Source of the DNA: an uncultured Bacillota bacterium
Lineage (GTDB): Bacteria; Bacillota; Clostridia; Peptostreptococcales; Anaerovoracaceae
Assembly (NCBI GenBank): GCA_949295785.1
Contig: CASFMJ010000054.1
Span: forward strand, 1-35,893
Length of the DNA: 35,893 bases
Direction of reading: 5' to 3'
The notes under the pieces are model-generated. The model was not told the DNA's origin and searched no databases. It saw nothing but the letters and a program-made list of their open reading frames with translations. Position numbers and translations under genes: made by a program. This document shows, in pieces, positions 26,892 through 35,816 of this stretch (position 1 is the first letter of the stretch; every line of letters begins with the position of its first letter).

Positions 26892-28567
26892 AAAAAAGGA
26901 AAGAAGTCGAGGAAGAACAGACCCTGACAGGATCTACAGAAAAAGCAGACACCTTAGAAAAAAACAAAGAGGATGCTGAAAAAAAACAACATTTAAAGGA
27001 TGCAGCAATCTGGAACATTATATGGGAAAAATCCGGAGAAGTAGTCGAAGTGACTGATGAGATCCTTGATGAAGTCGGCGAAATAGGCCAGGACGGAATG
27101 CGAGGACTTGTGACATTAGGCGCATCCATTGTAGACTTTTATGACAGAACAGCAGCGGTTGCGGAGTGGTTTATTTTAAAGACTCTGGTAATCCTGGGCA
27201 GAAGACTTCATACTATAAGTATAAAAGTAATAGAGAACAAAAAAGATATAATAATAAATTCTCTTATACTGGGGGCCGGACTGATAATAATTGCCGGTGC
27301 ATTTGCCTTTACAACAGGCTATGAATATTCATATAACGGCAGAGCTCTGGGTATAGTAAAAGAACAGAAAGATGTACTTGAAATACTTGATCTTGCCAGC
27401 GAGGAACTTTCTCAGGAATATGGATCAAATATACAGATAGACCCGAAGCAGGATATAACTTTCAGAACAGTAGTATCGTATGGTAAAGATATTGATTCTG
27501 AAGACGATGTTCTCAAAAGGCTTACATATATGGGAGAAATAAATGCTGAAGCCAGCGCTATAACTGTAGATGGCAAAGTGACAGTGATAGTTGAAAATGA
27601 AGCGATTGCCAAGAAGGTACTTCAGGATATAAAAGATAAATTCCTCAGCGATTCAGACTCTACAGAGTATGAGTATATAGGATTCGTGGAAGATGTTAAG
27701 ATAGAACCGATAAGTACTAAACTGCCTAACATAAGTAACAGGAGCGAAGCAGTTGAAAAGCTTTGCAGCGGCGGTCAGCAGGCAGCGCAGTATACTGTCC
27801 AGGAAGGAGACAGTATATATGGCATTTGTGAAAAAACGGGATTCACGTTAAGTGAACTGACAGCTATGAATCCGGGGTTATCGGCAGATTCCATGATACA
27901 CGTGGGCGATAAGATCACCATTGAAAAGATAGTACCTCTCATCACCCTGGAAACCGTAGAAGTTTCCACGTTTGCAGAAAGCATACCTTATGAAACTGAA
28001 TATAAAGAATCAAGTTACTACTATGAAGGAGAAGAAGTAACAAGCAGAGCAGGCCAGAACGGAAGAGCAAGCGTTACAGCCAGACTGACAAAACATAACG
28101 GCGAAGTAGTGGAACGTGAAGAATTAAGCAAGGAGACTATAGTTGAACCTGTAAATGAAATAATACTGAAAGGAACAAAGGTAAAACCTCCGACTGTAGG
28201 CACAGGCACGTTCATACGACCGGTAAATGTCTCTGTATCTTCAAGATACGGATACAGATGGGGTCGTATGCATTTGGGAAATGACTACGCAACTTCTGTA
28301 GGTGTGCCTATAAAAGCTTCTGACGGCGGAACCGTCACATTAGCCGGATGGTATTACGGTTATGGTCTTACTGTGATAATAAACCACGGAGGCGGAGTGC
28401 AGACACTGTACGGACACTGCAGCGAGCTTTATGTATCGGCAGGTTCTAAAGTATATCAGGGTCAGACTATCGCCGCAGTAGGTAATACCGGAAACAGTAC
28501 AGGGCCTCATTGTCATTTTGAGATAATAGTTAACGGAAACCATGTAGATCCATCGCTTTATGTATAA
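26861..28567 (+). CDS. Membrane-anchored LysM-G5-M23 cell-wall peptidase
   Basis: A 568-residue envelope protein. A charged cytoplasmic N-terminal region (1-128) is followed by one transmembrane helix (about 130-151), an extracellular region (152-308), a LysM domain (about 310-355) for peptidoglycan binding, a G5 domain (about 358-440) and a C-terminal M23 (LytM-type) zinc peptidase (450-565). The zinc ligands are visible: H471 and D475 in HLGND, and H552 in HCH (550-552); H519 (YGH) completes the site. It is therefore likely active in cleaving peptidoglycan cross-links. The long soluble N-terminal part is unusual. The start ATG follows GGGAGAAG. It precedes sporulation genes, so a role in spore-wall or cell-wall remodelling is possible. 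Confidence 0.9.
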   Translation: MAKFDFIRKLKKRKEVEEEQTLTGSTEKADTLEKNKEDAEKKQHLKDAAIWNIIWEKSGEVVEVTDEILDEVGEIGQDGMRGLVTLGASIVDFYDRTAAVAEWFILKTLVILGRRLHTISIKVIENKKDIIINSLILGAGLIIIAGAFAFTTGYEYSYNGRALGIVKEQKDVLEILDLASEELSQEYGSNIQIDPKQDITFRTVVSYGKDIDSEDDVLKRLTYMGEINAEASAITVDGKVTVIVENEAIAKKVLQDIKDKFLSDSDSTEYEYIGFVEDVKIEPISTKLPNISNRSEAVEKLCSGGQQAAQYTVQEGDSIYGICEKTGFTLSELTAMNPGLSADSMIHVGDKITIEKIVPLITLETVEVSTFAESIPYETEYKESSYYYEGEEVTSRAGQNGRASVTARLTKHNGEVVEREELSKETIVEPVNEIILKGTKVKPPTVGTGTFIRPVNVSVSSRYGYRWGRMHLGNDYATSVGVPIKASDGGTVTLAGWYYGYGLTVIINHGGGVQTLYGHCSELYVSAGSKVYQGQTIAAVGNTGNSTGPHCHFEIIVNGNHVDPSLYV

Positions 28568-28602
28568 ATATCTGTTAGCCGGTTCTTAACCGGTATATGC
28601 AG

Positions 28603-28645
28603 CCATATACTTTAGAGAACCCTTATATAGGAGGAAAGTATATGG
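28603..28645 (+). promoter_or_regulatory. Inverted repeat enclosing the yabP ribosome binding site and start codon
   Basis: CCATATACTTT (28603-28613) and AAAGTATATGG (28635-28645) are perfect 11-nt complements around a 21-nt loop. The AGGAGG Shine-Dalgarno (28629-28634) is at the loop edge, and the start codon ATG (28642-28644) lies in the right arm. In mRNA this could hide the start codon. A separate small hairpin, CCGGTT/AACCGG, occurs at 28579-28593. Confidence 0.6.
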
Positions 28646-28908
28646 AGAATCATTACCTGACAGTTGAAAACAGAGAAAAGATGACTATAAGTCAGGTCAT
28701 AGATGTAGATGCATTTGATGAAGAAAATTTATGGGCGAATCTGAAAGAAGGCAGCATAGAGATAACAGGTGAGAAAATCAATATAGAAAAACTCGATCTT
28801 AATGAAGGAATGCTGGTGATAACCGGTAAGATATGTTCGTTTGAATATACTGATAAAAAAAACAGAGAAAAAAAATCAGTCTTAGGTATGTTTGGAAGAA
28901 AGCCATGA
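28642..28908 (+). CDS. yabP: Sporulation protein YabP
   Basis: An 88-residue protein of the YabP/YqfC family, needed for spore coat/cortex-related assembly in Bacillus. The pattern LTVENREKMTISQVIDVDAFDEENLWANL, with the beta-rich GSIEITGEKINIEKLDLNEGMLVITGKI and a short charged end, matches the family and its length. AGGAGG stands 7 nt before the chosen ATG. It overlaps yabQ by 4 nt; divIC follows, the arrangement known from Bacillus and Clostridia. A perfect inverted repeat spans its start codon. Confidence 0.9.
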   Translation: MENHYLTVENREKMTISQVIDVDAFDEENLWANLKEGSIEITGEKINIEKLDLNEGMLVITGKICSFEYTDKKNREKKSVLGMFGRKP

Positions 28909-29201
28909 CCCATCTGATATCAAGTCAGGTGACGGTCATGGCAGTTATGACGTTTTGCGGACTTACGACAGGACTTGTTACTGATATTTTCCGGATTTTT
29001 ATACATCGGTTTATTGCCGGACATAAATTTTTAACTATCATAATCAAGGTGCTGTATTGCTTTACGGTGGCCTTTCTGATAAGTGATTATCTGTTTTACA
29101 GCAACAGCGGAAAGATAACTCCGATAAGCTGTATTTTCTTCGGCGTCGGGTTGTGGTTGTGGAACAGATATCTGCATGGTATAATAACTCCGCGATTTTG
29201 A
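28905..29201 (+). CDS. yabQ: Spore cortex biosynthesis protein YabQ
   Basis: A 98-residue integral membrane protein of the YabQ family, required for spore cortex formation in Bacillus. There are about three hydrophobic stretches: around 8-30, 40-60 and 70-90. It carries the typical GLVTDIFRIF segment after helix 1. The start overlaps the yabP stop (ATGA). It is shorter than some YabQ homologues. It is followed by divIC, supporting the identification. Confidence 0.85.
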   Translation: MTHLISSQVTVMAVMTFCGLTTGLVTDIFRIFIHRFIAGHKFLTIIIKVLYCFTVAFLISDYLFYSNSGKITPISCIFFGVGLWLWNRYLHGIITPRF

Positions 29202-29218
29202 TTATAACAGGTAAGTAT

Positions 29219-29683
29219 ATGAGTAAAAAGGGGAAAAGGCTAAGGGAGTTTGAAAAAAACAATCGGCAGTTTAATGTTTCAGATGTAAGGAAACAGAGGC
29301 AGGAACGTCATAAAGAAATAAGACAGCGCCGAGAACTGAAAGAAAACGATATAGAAAAAAATCCTGCGGCTGAGAAACACAGAAGAAAAAAGAATAAGAT
29401 AACTAATGTAAGAAGATTTATAACCGGCGTGATAATACTGATAGTTATCACGTCTGTTGGTGTGTCCGCAGTAAAGATGATAAAGCTGATAAATGAAAGA
29501 AACAGGCTTCTTGAGACTAATCAGAAACTCATTGAGATGAAAGAAGATCTGACAGAAGAAATGAATCAGGTTGATTCGGCTGAATATATGGAACAGCAGG
29601 CCAGAAAAGAACTGAAAATGATAAAAAACGGTGAGATACTTTTTATAGTATCAGACGAACAAGATGAAAAGTCAAAACAATAA
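29219..29683 (+). CDS. divIC: FtsB/DivIC-type septum protein
   Basis: A 154-residue bitopic protein of the DivIC/FtsB/FtsL family, part of the divisome complex that regulates septal cell-wall synthesis. A strongly basic cytoplasmic region (1-64) precedes a transmembrane helix (about 67-87) and a coiled coil (about 88-118, with NERNRLLETNQKLIEMKEDL), then a short extracellular end containing the YMEQQARKELKMIKNGEILFIV signature. AGGTAAG precedes the ATG at 29219, preferred to an in-frame ATG at 29153 that overlaps yabQ. Position after yabQ agrees with Bacillus gene order. Confidence 0.86.
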   Translation: MSKKGKRLREFEKNNRQFNVSDVRKQRQERHKEIRQRRELKENDIEKNPAAEKHRRKKNKITNVRRFITGVIILIVITSVGVSAVKMIKLINERNRLLETNQKLIEMKEDLTEEMNQVDSAEYMEQQARKELKMIKNGEILFIVSDEQDEKSKQ

Positions 29684-29698
29684 GGAAGATAAAAGTCT

Positions 29699-30250
29699 AT
29701 GGACAAGCTTGATATAAAAGAAGCAATTGTAGTTGAAGGCCGTGATGATACGGCTGTTCTAAGGCAGGTAACAGATGCTTTGATCATAGAAACTCATGGA
29801 TTCGGAATAAAAAAACAGACGTGGGAGATTCTTGAAAGAGCATATCGGCAGAAAGGTCTTATAATACTGACGGACCCGGATTTCTCAGGAGAAGAAATAC
29901 GCCGCAGGTTAACTGAAAGATTTCCTGAAAGTAAACACGCATATATGCCAAGACGCAAAGCTGAAAAAAACGGTGACATAGGTATAGAAAACGCGGATCC
30001 GCAGCATGTGGCAGAAATTCTTAAAAAGATATGTACTCCTCTTGAAAAGACAGTCGAAACTTTTACAATGAAAGACATGTATAGAGCCGGCCTCAGCGGG
30101 AATCCCCAGTCCAAGAAAATAAGACAGAAAACGGGTGAAATACTTGGTATAGGCTATGGTAATACTTCAGCCTTTCTAAAAAAACTAAACAGCTTTGGAA
30201 TTACGCGGGAGCAGTTTGAGGAAGCGTTAAACAAGAGCCAAAACAGGTGA
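29699..30250 (+). CDS. rnmV: Ribonuclease M5 (5S rRNA maturation)
   Basis: RNase M5 processes 5S rRNA precursors in low-GC Gram-positives, using ribosomal protein uL18 as cofactor. The 183-residue protein has a TOPRIM domain with VVEGRDDTAVL (11-21) and the acidic LTDPDFSGEEIR (58-69), the catalytic signature. The C-terminal part (YRAGLSGNPQSKKIRQKTGEILGIGYGN) matches the family. AAGGAAGA precedes the start. The stop lies 8 nt before the rsmA start, the usual rnmV-rsmA pair. Confidence 0.95.
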   Translation: MDKLDIKEAIVVEGRDDTAVLRQVTDALIIETHGFGIKKQTWEILERAYRQKGLIILTDPDFSGEEIRRRLTERFPESKHAYMPRRKAEKNGDIGIENADPQHVAEILKKICTPLEKTVETFTMKDMYRAGLSGNPQSKKIRQKTGEILGIGYGNTSAFLKKLNSFGITREQFEEALNKSQNR

Positions 30251-30258
30251 AAGAGAAT

Positions 30259-31113
30259 ATGAAACTGTATGAAACATCTTCTATAAGAAATATAAAGCAG
30301 AAACATGAATTCAAGTTTACAAAAAGTCTGGGGCAGAATTTTCTTACTGATAAAAACATAATAGATGAGATAATTCAAGGAGCAGAGATATCTGAAGATG
30401 ATACCGTAGTAGAAATAGGACCCGGTATAGGTGTAATAACTTATGAAGCAGCACTCAGAGCAAAGAAAGTCATTGCCGTGGAAATAGACAAAAGGCTTAT
30501 ACCCATACTCAGGGAGACTCTTCAAGGAACAGATAATGTCACAGTGATAAACGGTGATATTCTGCAGCAGAATATCGATTCGTTCACAGAAGGCGAAAAA
30601 CGGGAAAATATTAAGATTTTAGGCAATCTGCCGTATTATATAACGACCCCCATAATAATGAAACTTCTGGAAGAAGGAGTTAAAGCCGACAGTATCACTG
30701 TTATGATGCAGAAAGAGGTGGCAGACAGAATAAACGCCGGGCCGGGAACAAAGGCATATGGAGCCATATCTGTAGCTGTAGGCTATTATTGCAGTGTGGA
30801 AAAGATCACAGATGTTCCAAGAAATGCATTTATACCGCAGCCAAATGTGGATTCGTCTGTGCTCAGACTTAAACTCAGAAAAGAAAAACCGGTTCAGCTG
30901 AATAATGAAAAACTCTTTTTTGATTGTATCAGAGCTGGATTTGGCCAGAGGCGAAAAACATTACTTAATTCGATGCAAACCTTACAGGGGACAAGTAAGG
31001 ATTTGATAAAAGAAGCTTTAGATGCAGCCGGTATAGATCCGGCAAGGAGAGCAGAGACACTCAGACTTGAGGAATTTGCAAAAATTGCTAACGAGGTGGA
31101 TAAGAGATTATGA
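30259..31113 (+). CDS. rsmA: 16S rRNA (adenine-1518/1519-N6) dimethyltransferase
   Basis: RsmA (KsgA) dimethylates A1518 and A1519 near the 3' end of 16S rRNA with SAM, a late ribosome-assembly step. SAM-binding GPGIG is at 54-58 and the catalytic NLPY at 123-126. The 284-residue length is standard. The ATG at 30259 follows an AAAGAG site; the in-frame GTG at 30247 that overlaps the rnmV stop is less likely. The stop overlaps the next gene's start by 4 nt. Confidence 0.96.
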   Translation: MKLYETSSIRNIKQKHEFKFTKSLGQNFLTDKNIIDEIIQGAEISEDDTVVEIGPGIGVITYEAALRAKKVIAVEIDKRLIPILRETLQGTDNVTVINGDILQQNIDSFTEGEKRENIKILGNLPYYITTPIIMKLLEEGVKADSITVMMQKEVADRINAGPGTKAYGAISVAVGYYCSVEKITDVPRNAFIPQPNVDSSVLRLKLRKEKPVQLNNEKLFFDCIRAGFGQRRKTLLNSMQTLQGTSKDLIKEALDAAGIDPARRAETLRLEEFAKIANEVDKRL

Positions 31114-33203
31114 ACAAGGAACCTAATAATGAATCAAAAAAAAATCAGGTAAAATTCGACAAATTCGGCAAACTGGATAAAAAGGTAGAAGAGACCATAC
31201 AGGAAGTGGAAACCATGGGCAGAAAAAAGTTCATGCTCAAAGCAGTGCACACCAGCTTTGCAGGAGCAGCCATATGGGCTTTTGCATTAAATCTTGTTAT
31301 TGAAACTTTAGGAAGGATGCCGACTACATCTATCTGGGGAGGAATACGCTTTCTGTTTGATGAACCCATAATATTCCTGTACAATACCCTTATAATATTT
31401 GCTACACTGGTCATCGCATCAGTATTCAAGCGAAGATTGTTTGTGTTTACAATTGTTTCCCTTTTCTGGCTGGTAATAGGTATAGTAAACGGTGTGATAC
31501 TGACACAGCGAATGACGCCATTTACAGTAAAGGATCTGAGCATACTTGATGACGGTCTTACCATTGTGACCAATTATATGTCTACTGCTGAAATAGTTAT
31601 GGCTTGTATAGGGGTTGTTGTGGCAATAGGTCTTCTGGTACTGCTTTTTATAAAAGGTCCAAAAAAGAAAGACAGAGTAAAATGGAAAAGAAATCTTATC
31701 GGAATAGTGCTTGTAATTGCAGCTACCTTTGGCGTAACGTCAATAATGATAAGTACCGGAAAAGTTGAAACTTTTTTTGGAAATCTTGCTTATGCTTACA
31801 GAGACTATGGTGTGGTATACTGCTTTACAAATACCTGGCTTAATACAGGTATAAGCAAACCGGATGATTACAGCGAAGAAAAGATGCTGAGCATATTCAG
31901 TCCTGAGGAACTGGGAGATGATAATGCCATGCTGCTTGAGCAAAAAGATGAAGATGACAAGCACCCTAACGTGATATTTCTTCAGCTCGAATCGTTTATA
32001 GACCCGGATAATATTACATCAATAGAGACTTCTGAGCCGGCATGTCCCAACTTCAGAAACCTTATAAACAATTATCCGTCAGGACAGCTCACAGTACCTG
32101 CCTGTGGAGCCGGTACAGCCAATGTGGAATTTGAAGTCATGTCCGGACTTAGCGTAAAGTTTTTCGGACCGGGAGAATATCCATACAAGTCCATACTGAC
32201 AGAAAAAACTATGGAAACTATGTGTTATGACCTAAAAAGTCTGGGATATTCAACACACGCCATACACAACCACAGAGCTGTATTTTATAACAGAAATAAG
32301 GTGTTTGCCAATATGGGCATGGATACTTTCACCAGTATCGAATATATGAGTGATGTGGAAAAGACCCCTAAGAACTGGGCCAAGGATCATATCCTGACTG
32401 AGTGCATAACAGATGCATTAAATTCCACTGAGTCCAGAGATATGATATACACCATTTCGGTACAGGGACATGGAAAATATCCAACAGAGCAGGTTCTTGA
32501 AGATCCTGAGATAACTGTCACATCGGCACCTACAGAAGCTCTTAAATGGCAGTTCGAATATTATGTGAATCAGGTTCATGAAATGGATAAATTTATAGGG
32601 GAACTCACTGAAACACTGCAAAGCTATGATGAACCTGTGGTGCTGGTAATGTACGGGGACCATATCCCTGCAATCGACATGACAGAGGACGATCTCAAGA
32701 GCAGAAATTTATACGGTACAGAATATGTCATCTGGAGCAACTTTGACCTTCAGGGAGATGACGAGGACATGTATTCCTATCAGCTGGGGGCACATGTTCT
32801 TGAAATGCTGGACATGCAGGTTGGAACGGTATTTACTTATCAGCAGAACCATCGCAACAGCGAGACTTATATGCAGGATCTTAAAGCTATAGGATATGAT
32901 ATACTTTACGGAAATTATTATCTGTATGGGGGAGAAAATCCTTTTGATCCGACAGATATGAAGATGGGCGTGAAGGATATCAAGATAGATGAGGTCGTAA
33001 AAATAGGTGATAAATACTATATCAAAGGGCAGAACTTTACTGAATACAGCAAGATCACTCTTAATGGAAAGACACTTAAGACTATTTATCTGGGAAGCAG
33101 CATACTGGGACTACTTGAAGATGTGGATCCGGACGATGCTTCAAAAATGAAGGTGAGTCAGATTGAGACCAAGAACAATGAGATACTGAGCACTACAGAA
33201 TGA
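31110..33203 (+). CDS. LtaS-like polyglycerol-phosphate/phosphoglycerol transferase
   Basis: A 697-residue alkaline-phosphatase-superfamily membrane enzyme. After a charged cytoplasmic N-terminus (1-42) come about five membrane helices: 45-65, 85-105, 108-131, 160-182 and 196-215. The extracellular sulfatase-type domain spans about 285-600: metal-binding E294 (LQLESF), probable nucleophile T336 in CGAGTANVEFE, and metal-binding D517/H518 in YGDHIPA. LtaS enzymes polymerise glycerol-phosphate from phosphatidylglycerol onto a lipid anchor; whether this one makes lipoteichoic acid, primes it, or modifies another glycan cannot be told by eye. A C-terminal tail (about 618-665), with the KIDEVVKIGDKYYIKGQNF and KITLNGKTL pattern, resembles an IPT/TIG-like beta fold. 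Confidence 0.85.
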   Translation: MNKEPNNESKKNQVKFDKFGKLDKKVEETIQEVETMGRKKFMLKAVHTSFAGAAIWAFALNLVIETLGRMPTTSIWGGIRFLFDEPIIFLYNTLIIFATLVIASVFKRRLFVFTIVSLFWLVIGIVNGVILTQRMTPFTVKDLSILDDGLTIVTNYMSTAEIVMACIGVVVAIGLLVLLFIKGPKKKDRVKWKRNLIGIVLVIAATFGVTSIMISTGKVETFFGNLAYAYRDYGVVYCFTNTWLNTGISKPDDYSEEKMLSIFSPEELGDDNAMLLEQKDEDDKHPNVIFLQLESFIDPDNITSIETSEPACPNFRNLINNYPSGQLTVPACGAGTANVEFEVMSGLSVKFFGPGEYPYKSILTEKTMETMCYDLKSLGYSTHAIHNHRAVFYNRNKVFANMGMDTFTSIEYMSDVEKTPKNWAKDHILTECITDALNSTESRDMIYTISVQGHGKYPTEQVLEDPEITVTSAPTEALKWQFEYYVNQVHEMDKFIGELTETLQSYDEPVVLVMYGDHIPAIDMTEDDLKSRNLYGTEYVIWSNFDLQGDDEDMYSYQLGAHVLEMLDMQVGTVFTYQQNHRNSETYMQDLKAIGYDILYGNYYLYGGENPFDPTDMKMGVKDIKIDEVVKIGDKYYIKGQNFTEYSKITLNGKTLKTIYLGSSILGLLEDVDPDDASKMKVSQIETKNNEILSTTE

Positions 33204-33214
33204 CGAGGCTGAAA

Positions 33215-33760
33215 ATGAAAGAAATAAAGACAGAAAGACTTATTCTTACCCCATGGATTTTATCAGAAGATGATATCATGGGCCTTTACCGATATGCCAG
33301 CGATCCGCAAGTGGGTCCCAATGCCGGTTGGAAACCTCACGAGAGCCCGGCAGAATCAGCTGAGATAATAAAAAATATTTTTATGCCTCATCTGGTGTGG
33401 GCTATCCGGGAAAGGGAGAGCAGAAAAATTATAGGAAGTATAGGACTGGAAGATGATCGCCGCAGGGAGAATGTAAACAGCAGAGAACTGGGATATTCTC
33501 TTGCAAAGGATGCATGGGGAAAAGGCTATATGACGGAAGCTGCCAAAGCAGTTATAGATTATGGTTTCAGAGAGCTTGGCCTTACTGTTATGGCCATATG
33601 TACCGGTCCTGAGAACAAAAGGTCACAGAGAGTAATTGAAAAATGCGGATTTAAATTTGAAGGAAGGCAAAGACGGGGATACAGAATATACGACGGAACA
33701 GCTAGGGATAATATGGTATATTCCATGCTTAGGGAAGAATGGGAAGAAGGTAATAGATGA
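33215..33760 (+). CDS. GNAT acetyltransferase, RimJ/RimL type
   Basis: A 181-residue N-acetyltransferase. Typical features: ETERLILTPW-like start (KTERLILTPW, 5-14), the GYSLAKDAWGKGYMTEA acetyl-CoA binding loop (about 94-110) and a C-terminal ENKRSQRVIEKCGFKFEG block. RimJ/RimL-like enzymes acetylate N-termini of ribosomal proteins or small amines or antibiotics; the substrate here is unknown. The ATG at 33215 is chosen for its GAGG at 7 nt; an in-frame ATG at 33200 overlaps the upstream stop and lacks a site. The stop overlaps the next gene by 4 nt. Confidence 0.88.
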   Translation: MKEIKTERLILTPWILSEDDIMGLYRYASDPQVGPNAGWKPHESPAESAEIIKNIFMPHLVWAIRERESRKIIGSIGLEDDRRRENVNSRELGYSLAKDAWGKGYMTEAAKAVIDYGFRELGLTVMAICTGPENKRSQRVIEKCGFKFEGRQRRGYRIYDGTARDNMVYSMLREEWEEGNR

Positions 33761-34473
33761 CAAAGAAAAGAAAGATATTGAGAATTGTTGCCTGCATTAT
33801 TCTTATTCTTGCCATAGTGTGCCTGGCCACAGGGCTTATAATAAATCATATCGTAAAAAGCACCGCAGAAGAAAAACTATTATATGAAATAACAGGCACA
33901 AACACAATAGATGATAAGGCTGCAGAAAACCTGAAGCAGCTGCAGGCTGACTGTATTCTTATACTGGGAGCAGGTATAATAGATGAAAATACGCCGACTC
34001 CCATGCTTAAGGACAGACTGGATGCAGGTATCCAGCTATACAAGAAAGGAGCGGCTCCAAAGCTTCTTTTGACAGGAGATAATGGGCAGAAAGAACATAA
34101 CGAGATTCATGTGATGCTTAATTACGCCATTGATGCGGGAGTACCAGAGGAAGATATTTTCTGCGATCATGCAGGGTTTTCAACTTACGACTCCATGTAC
34201 AGAGCTTCAAGCATTTTCAATGTAAAAAAGGCTATAGTGGTCACACAGAAATACCATCAGTACAGGGCATTATACATAGGAGAAAAACTTGGACTTGAAG
34301 TATGGGGAGTATCGTCAGATCAGGAGACGTATGTGGGACAGCTTTACAGGGACTTCAGAGAACTTCTTGCAAGGATAAAGGATTTTGGAAAAGTATATAT
34401 CAAAGCGGAACCTGCTCTTGGAGGAGAAGCGATTCCTATAAGCGGAAGCGGCCTTATCAGCCATGGTGAGTGA
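33757..34473 (+). CDS. DUF218 (YdcF/SanA-like) membrane-anchored protein
   Basis: A 238-residue protein with one N-terminal transmembrane helix (about 7-31) and an extracellular DUF218 domain. Conserved DUF218 features seen: ADCILILGAGI (about 64-74), PMLKDRLDAGIQLYKKG, LLLTGDNG (about 103-110), the catalytic-like E in HNEIHVM, and STYDSMYRA with KAIVVTQKYHQYRALYIGEKLG. SanA of enterobacteria affects envelope permeability to vancomycin at high temperature; function in Bacillota is not established. It overlaps the acetyltransferase by 4 nt and ends before a strong terminator. Confidence 0.85.
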   Translation: MTKKRKILRIVACIILILAIVCLATGLIINHIVKSTAEEKLLYEITGTNTIDDKAAENLKQLQADCILILGAGIIDENTPTPMLKDRLDAGIQLYKKGAAPKLLLTGDNGQKEHNEIHVMLNYAIDAGVPEEDIFCDHAGFSTYDSMYRASSIFNVKKAIVVTQKYHQYRALYIGEKLGLEVWGVSSDQETYVGQLYRDFRELLARIKDFGKVYIKAEPALGGEAIPISGSGLISHGE

Positions 34474-34507
34474 TATGGTAACACACATAAGCTGATGCGC
34501 ATATTAT

Positions 34508-34535
34508 ACAGAGGACTTAAGTCCTCTGTTTTTTT
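34508..34535 (+). terminator. Intrinsic terminator after the DUF218 gene
   Basis: A perfect palindrome, ACAGAGGACTT (34508-34518) with AAGTCCTCTGT (34519-34529), is followed by T residues to 34535. It closes the rnmV/rsmA/LtaS-like transcript and separates it from the aminotransferase gene. Confidence 0.9.
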
Positions 34536-34601
34536 CTGTATATCCGGCCGGCGACTGCCAGGTATGCCCGTCAGGCCGGAAATATGCAATGAGGAGATCA
34601 T

Positions 34602-35741
34602 ATGATTTATCTTGATAACGGAGCTACATCGTTTCCTAAGCCGCAGGATATGACAAGAGCCATGGAAGAATGTATAACATTGTATTGCGGTAATCCGGGG
34701 CGTTCCGGTCATGACATGTCCATGAAAACAGGAGAAGAAGTTTACAGCGCCAGACGTAAGTTAGCAGAGTTTTTTAACGTTGAAAATACGGAAAGACTGG
34801 TTTTTACCAAGAATACGACAGAAGCTTTAAATATGGGTCTAAAAGGAGTCCTTAAAGGCGGCGACCACGTGGTTACAACATCAATGGAACATAATTCTGT
34901 GCTCAGGCCCCTTAAAGCGCTTGAAAAAAAAGGAGTAAAGCATACCATAGTCAAAGCAGACAGGCAAGGAATCGTAAAGGGCTGTGATATTCAAAAGGCT
35001 ATAAGGCCAGAAACAAGACTGATCATCGTCACGGCTGCATCCAATGTTACCGGAAGTAAGATGCCGCTAAAAGAGATAGGTGAACTGGCGGCGAAAAAAG
35101 GTGTTATATTTATGGTTGACGGGGCTCAGGGGGCAGGGTCCATGGATCTTGATGTCAAAAAACTGAACATAGATCTTCTTGCTGTGCCGGGACACAAAGG
35201 TCTGCTGGGGCCTCTGGGTACAGGAGCTCTGTATGTATCGCCTGGTATAAAGATTGAACCGATAACAGAAGGTGGAACCGGCACAGAGTCAAAAAGCCGA
35301 CTGCAGCCTGAAGAATTTCCGGAGGGATTTGAAGCCGGAACCATAAATGCGCCTGCAATAATCGGATTGGGAAAAAGCGTGGAATTTGTCAAAAAGCTGG
35401 GTACAGATGTGATAGCTTCATATGAAGAAGAATTGATAACGTTTCTGGATAATGAACTGATGAATATGGATTTTATACAGTATTATGGCCCTGAAGCCTG
35501 TAAGAAAACGGGGATTTCCCTGATAAACGTCAAAGGAACAGGAGCGGAAGAAGTTACATCGCTTTTAAACGATAATTTTGGAATTGCAGTACGTGGAGGC
35601 TATCATTGCGCAGGACTGGCACATAAAACAATAGGCACATGGGATACAGGAGCAGTAAGAATAAGCGTAGGCCCATATAATACAAAGAGGGATATTATCG
35701 CCGTAGTAGATGCCTTATGGCATATAGGTAAAAGGATATGA
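34602..35741 (+). CDS. Class V aminotransferase, cysteine desulfurase family
   Basis: A 379-residue PLP enzyme related to SufS/NifS cysteine desulfurases. Features: YLDNGATSFPKP (3-14), the H96 of TTSMEHNSVLRP near the cofactor, D173 in MVDGAQGAGS, the PLP lysine K199 in PGHKGLLGP, and a catalytic-loop cysteine C336 in RGGYHCAGLAHK. Such enzymes transfer sulfur from cysteine for Fe-S clusters or tRNA thiolation; the absence of sufBCDU or iscU genes nearby leaves the acceptor open. GAGGAG precedes the ATG. No neighbour in its transcript; the next feature is a tRNA. Confidence 0.9.
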   Translation: MIYLDNGATSFPKPQDMTRAMEECITLYCGNPGRSGHDMSMKTGEEVYSARRKLAEFFNVENTERLVFTKNTTEALNMGLKGVLKGGDHVVTTSMEHNSVLRPLKALEKKGVKHTIVKADRQGIVKGCDIQKAIRPETRLIIVTAASNVTGSKMPLKEIGELAAKKGVIFMVDGAQGAGSMDLDVKKLNIDLLAVPGHKGLLGPLGTGALYVSPGIKIEPITEGGTGTESKSRLQPEEFPEGFEAGTINAPAIIGLGKSVEFVKKLGTDVIASYEEELITFLDNELMNMDFIQYYGPEACKKTGISLINVKGTGAEEVTSLLNDNFGIAVRGGYHCAGLAHKTIGTWDTGAVRISVGPYNTKRDIIAVVDALWHIGKRI

Positions 35742-35776
35742 AACAAAAAAATAATTTATACCTTCTCTCCTTTATG

Positions 35777-35805
35777 TAGACAAAAGTTAAAAAATGTGGT
35801 AATAT
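35777..35805 (+). promoter_or_regulatory. Candidate promoter for tRNA-Pro
   Basis: TAGACA (35777-35782), 17 nt, TAATAT (35800-35805), with a TG just before the -10 (extended type). The start would be around 35812, a few bases before the tRNA. Confidence 0.7.
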
Positions 35806-35816
35806 ATTTTGCGTTA

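Noticed and set aside
28568-28611. Possible SigE-type promoter upstream of yabP (CATATACT as -10)
   Set aside because: The only ATATCT that could be a -35 is about 30 nt away, more than double the required spacing.
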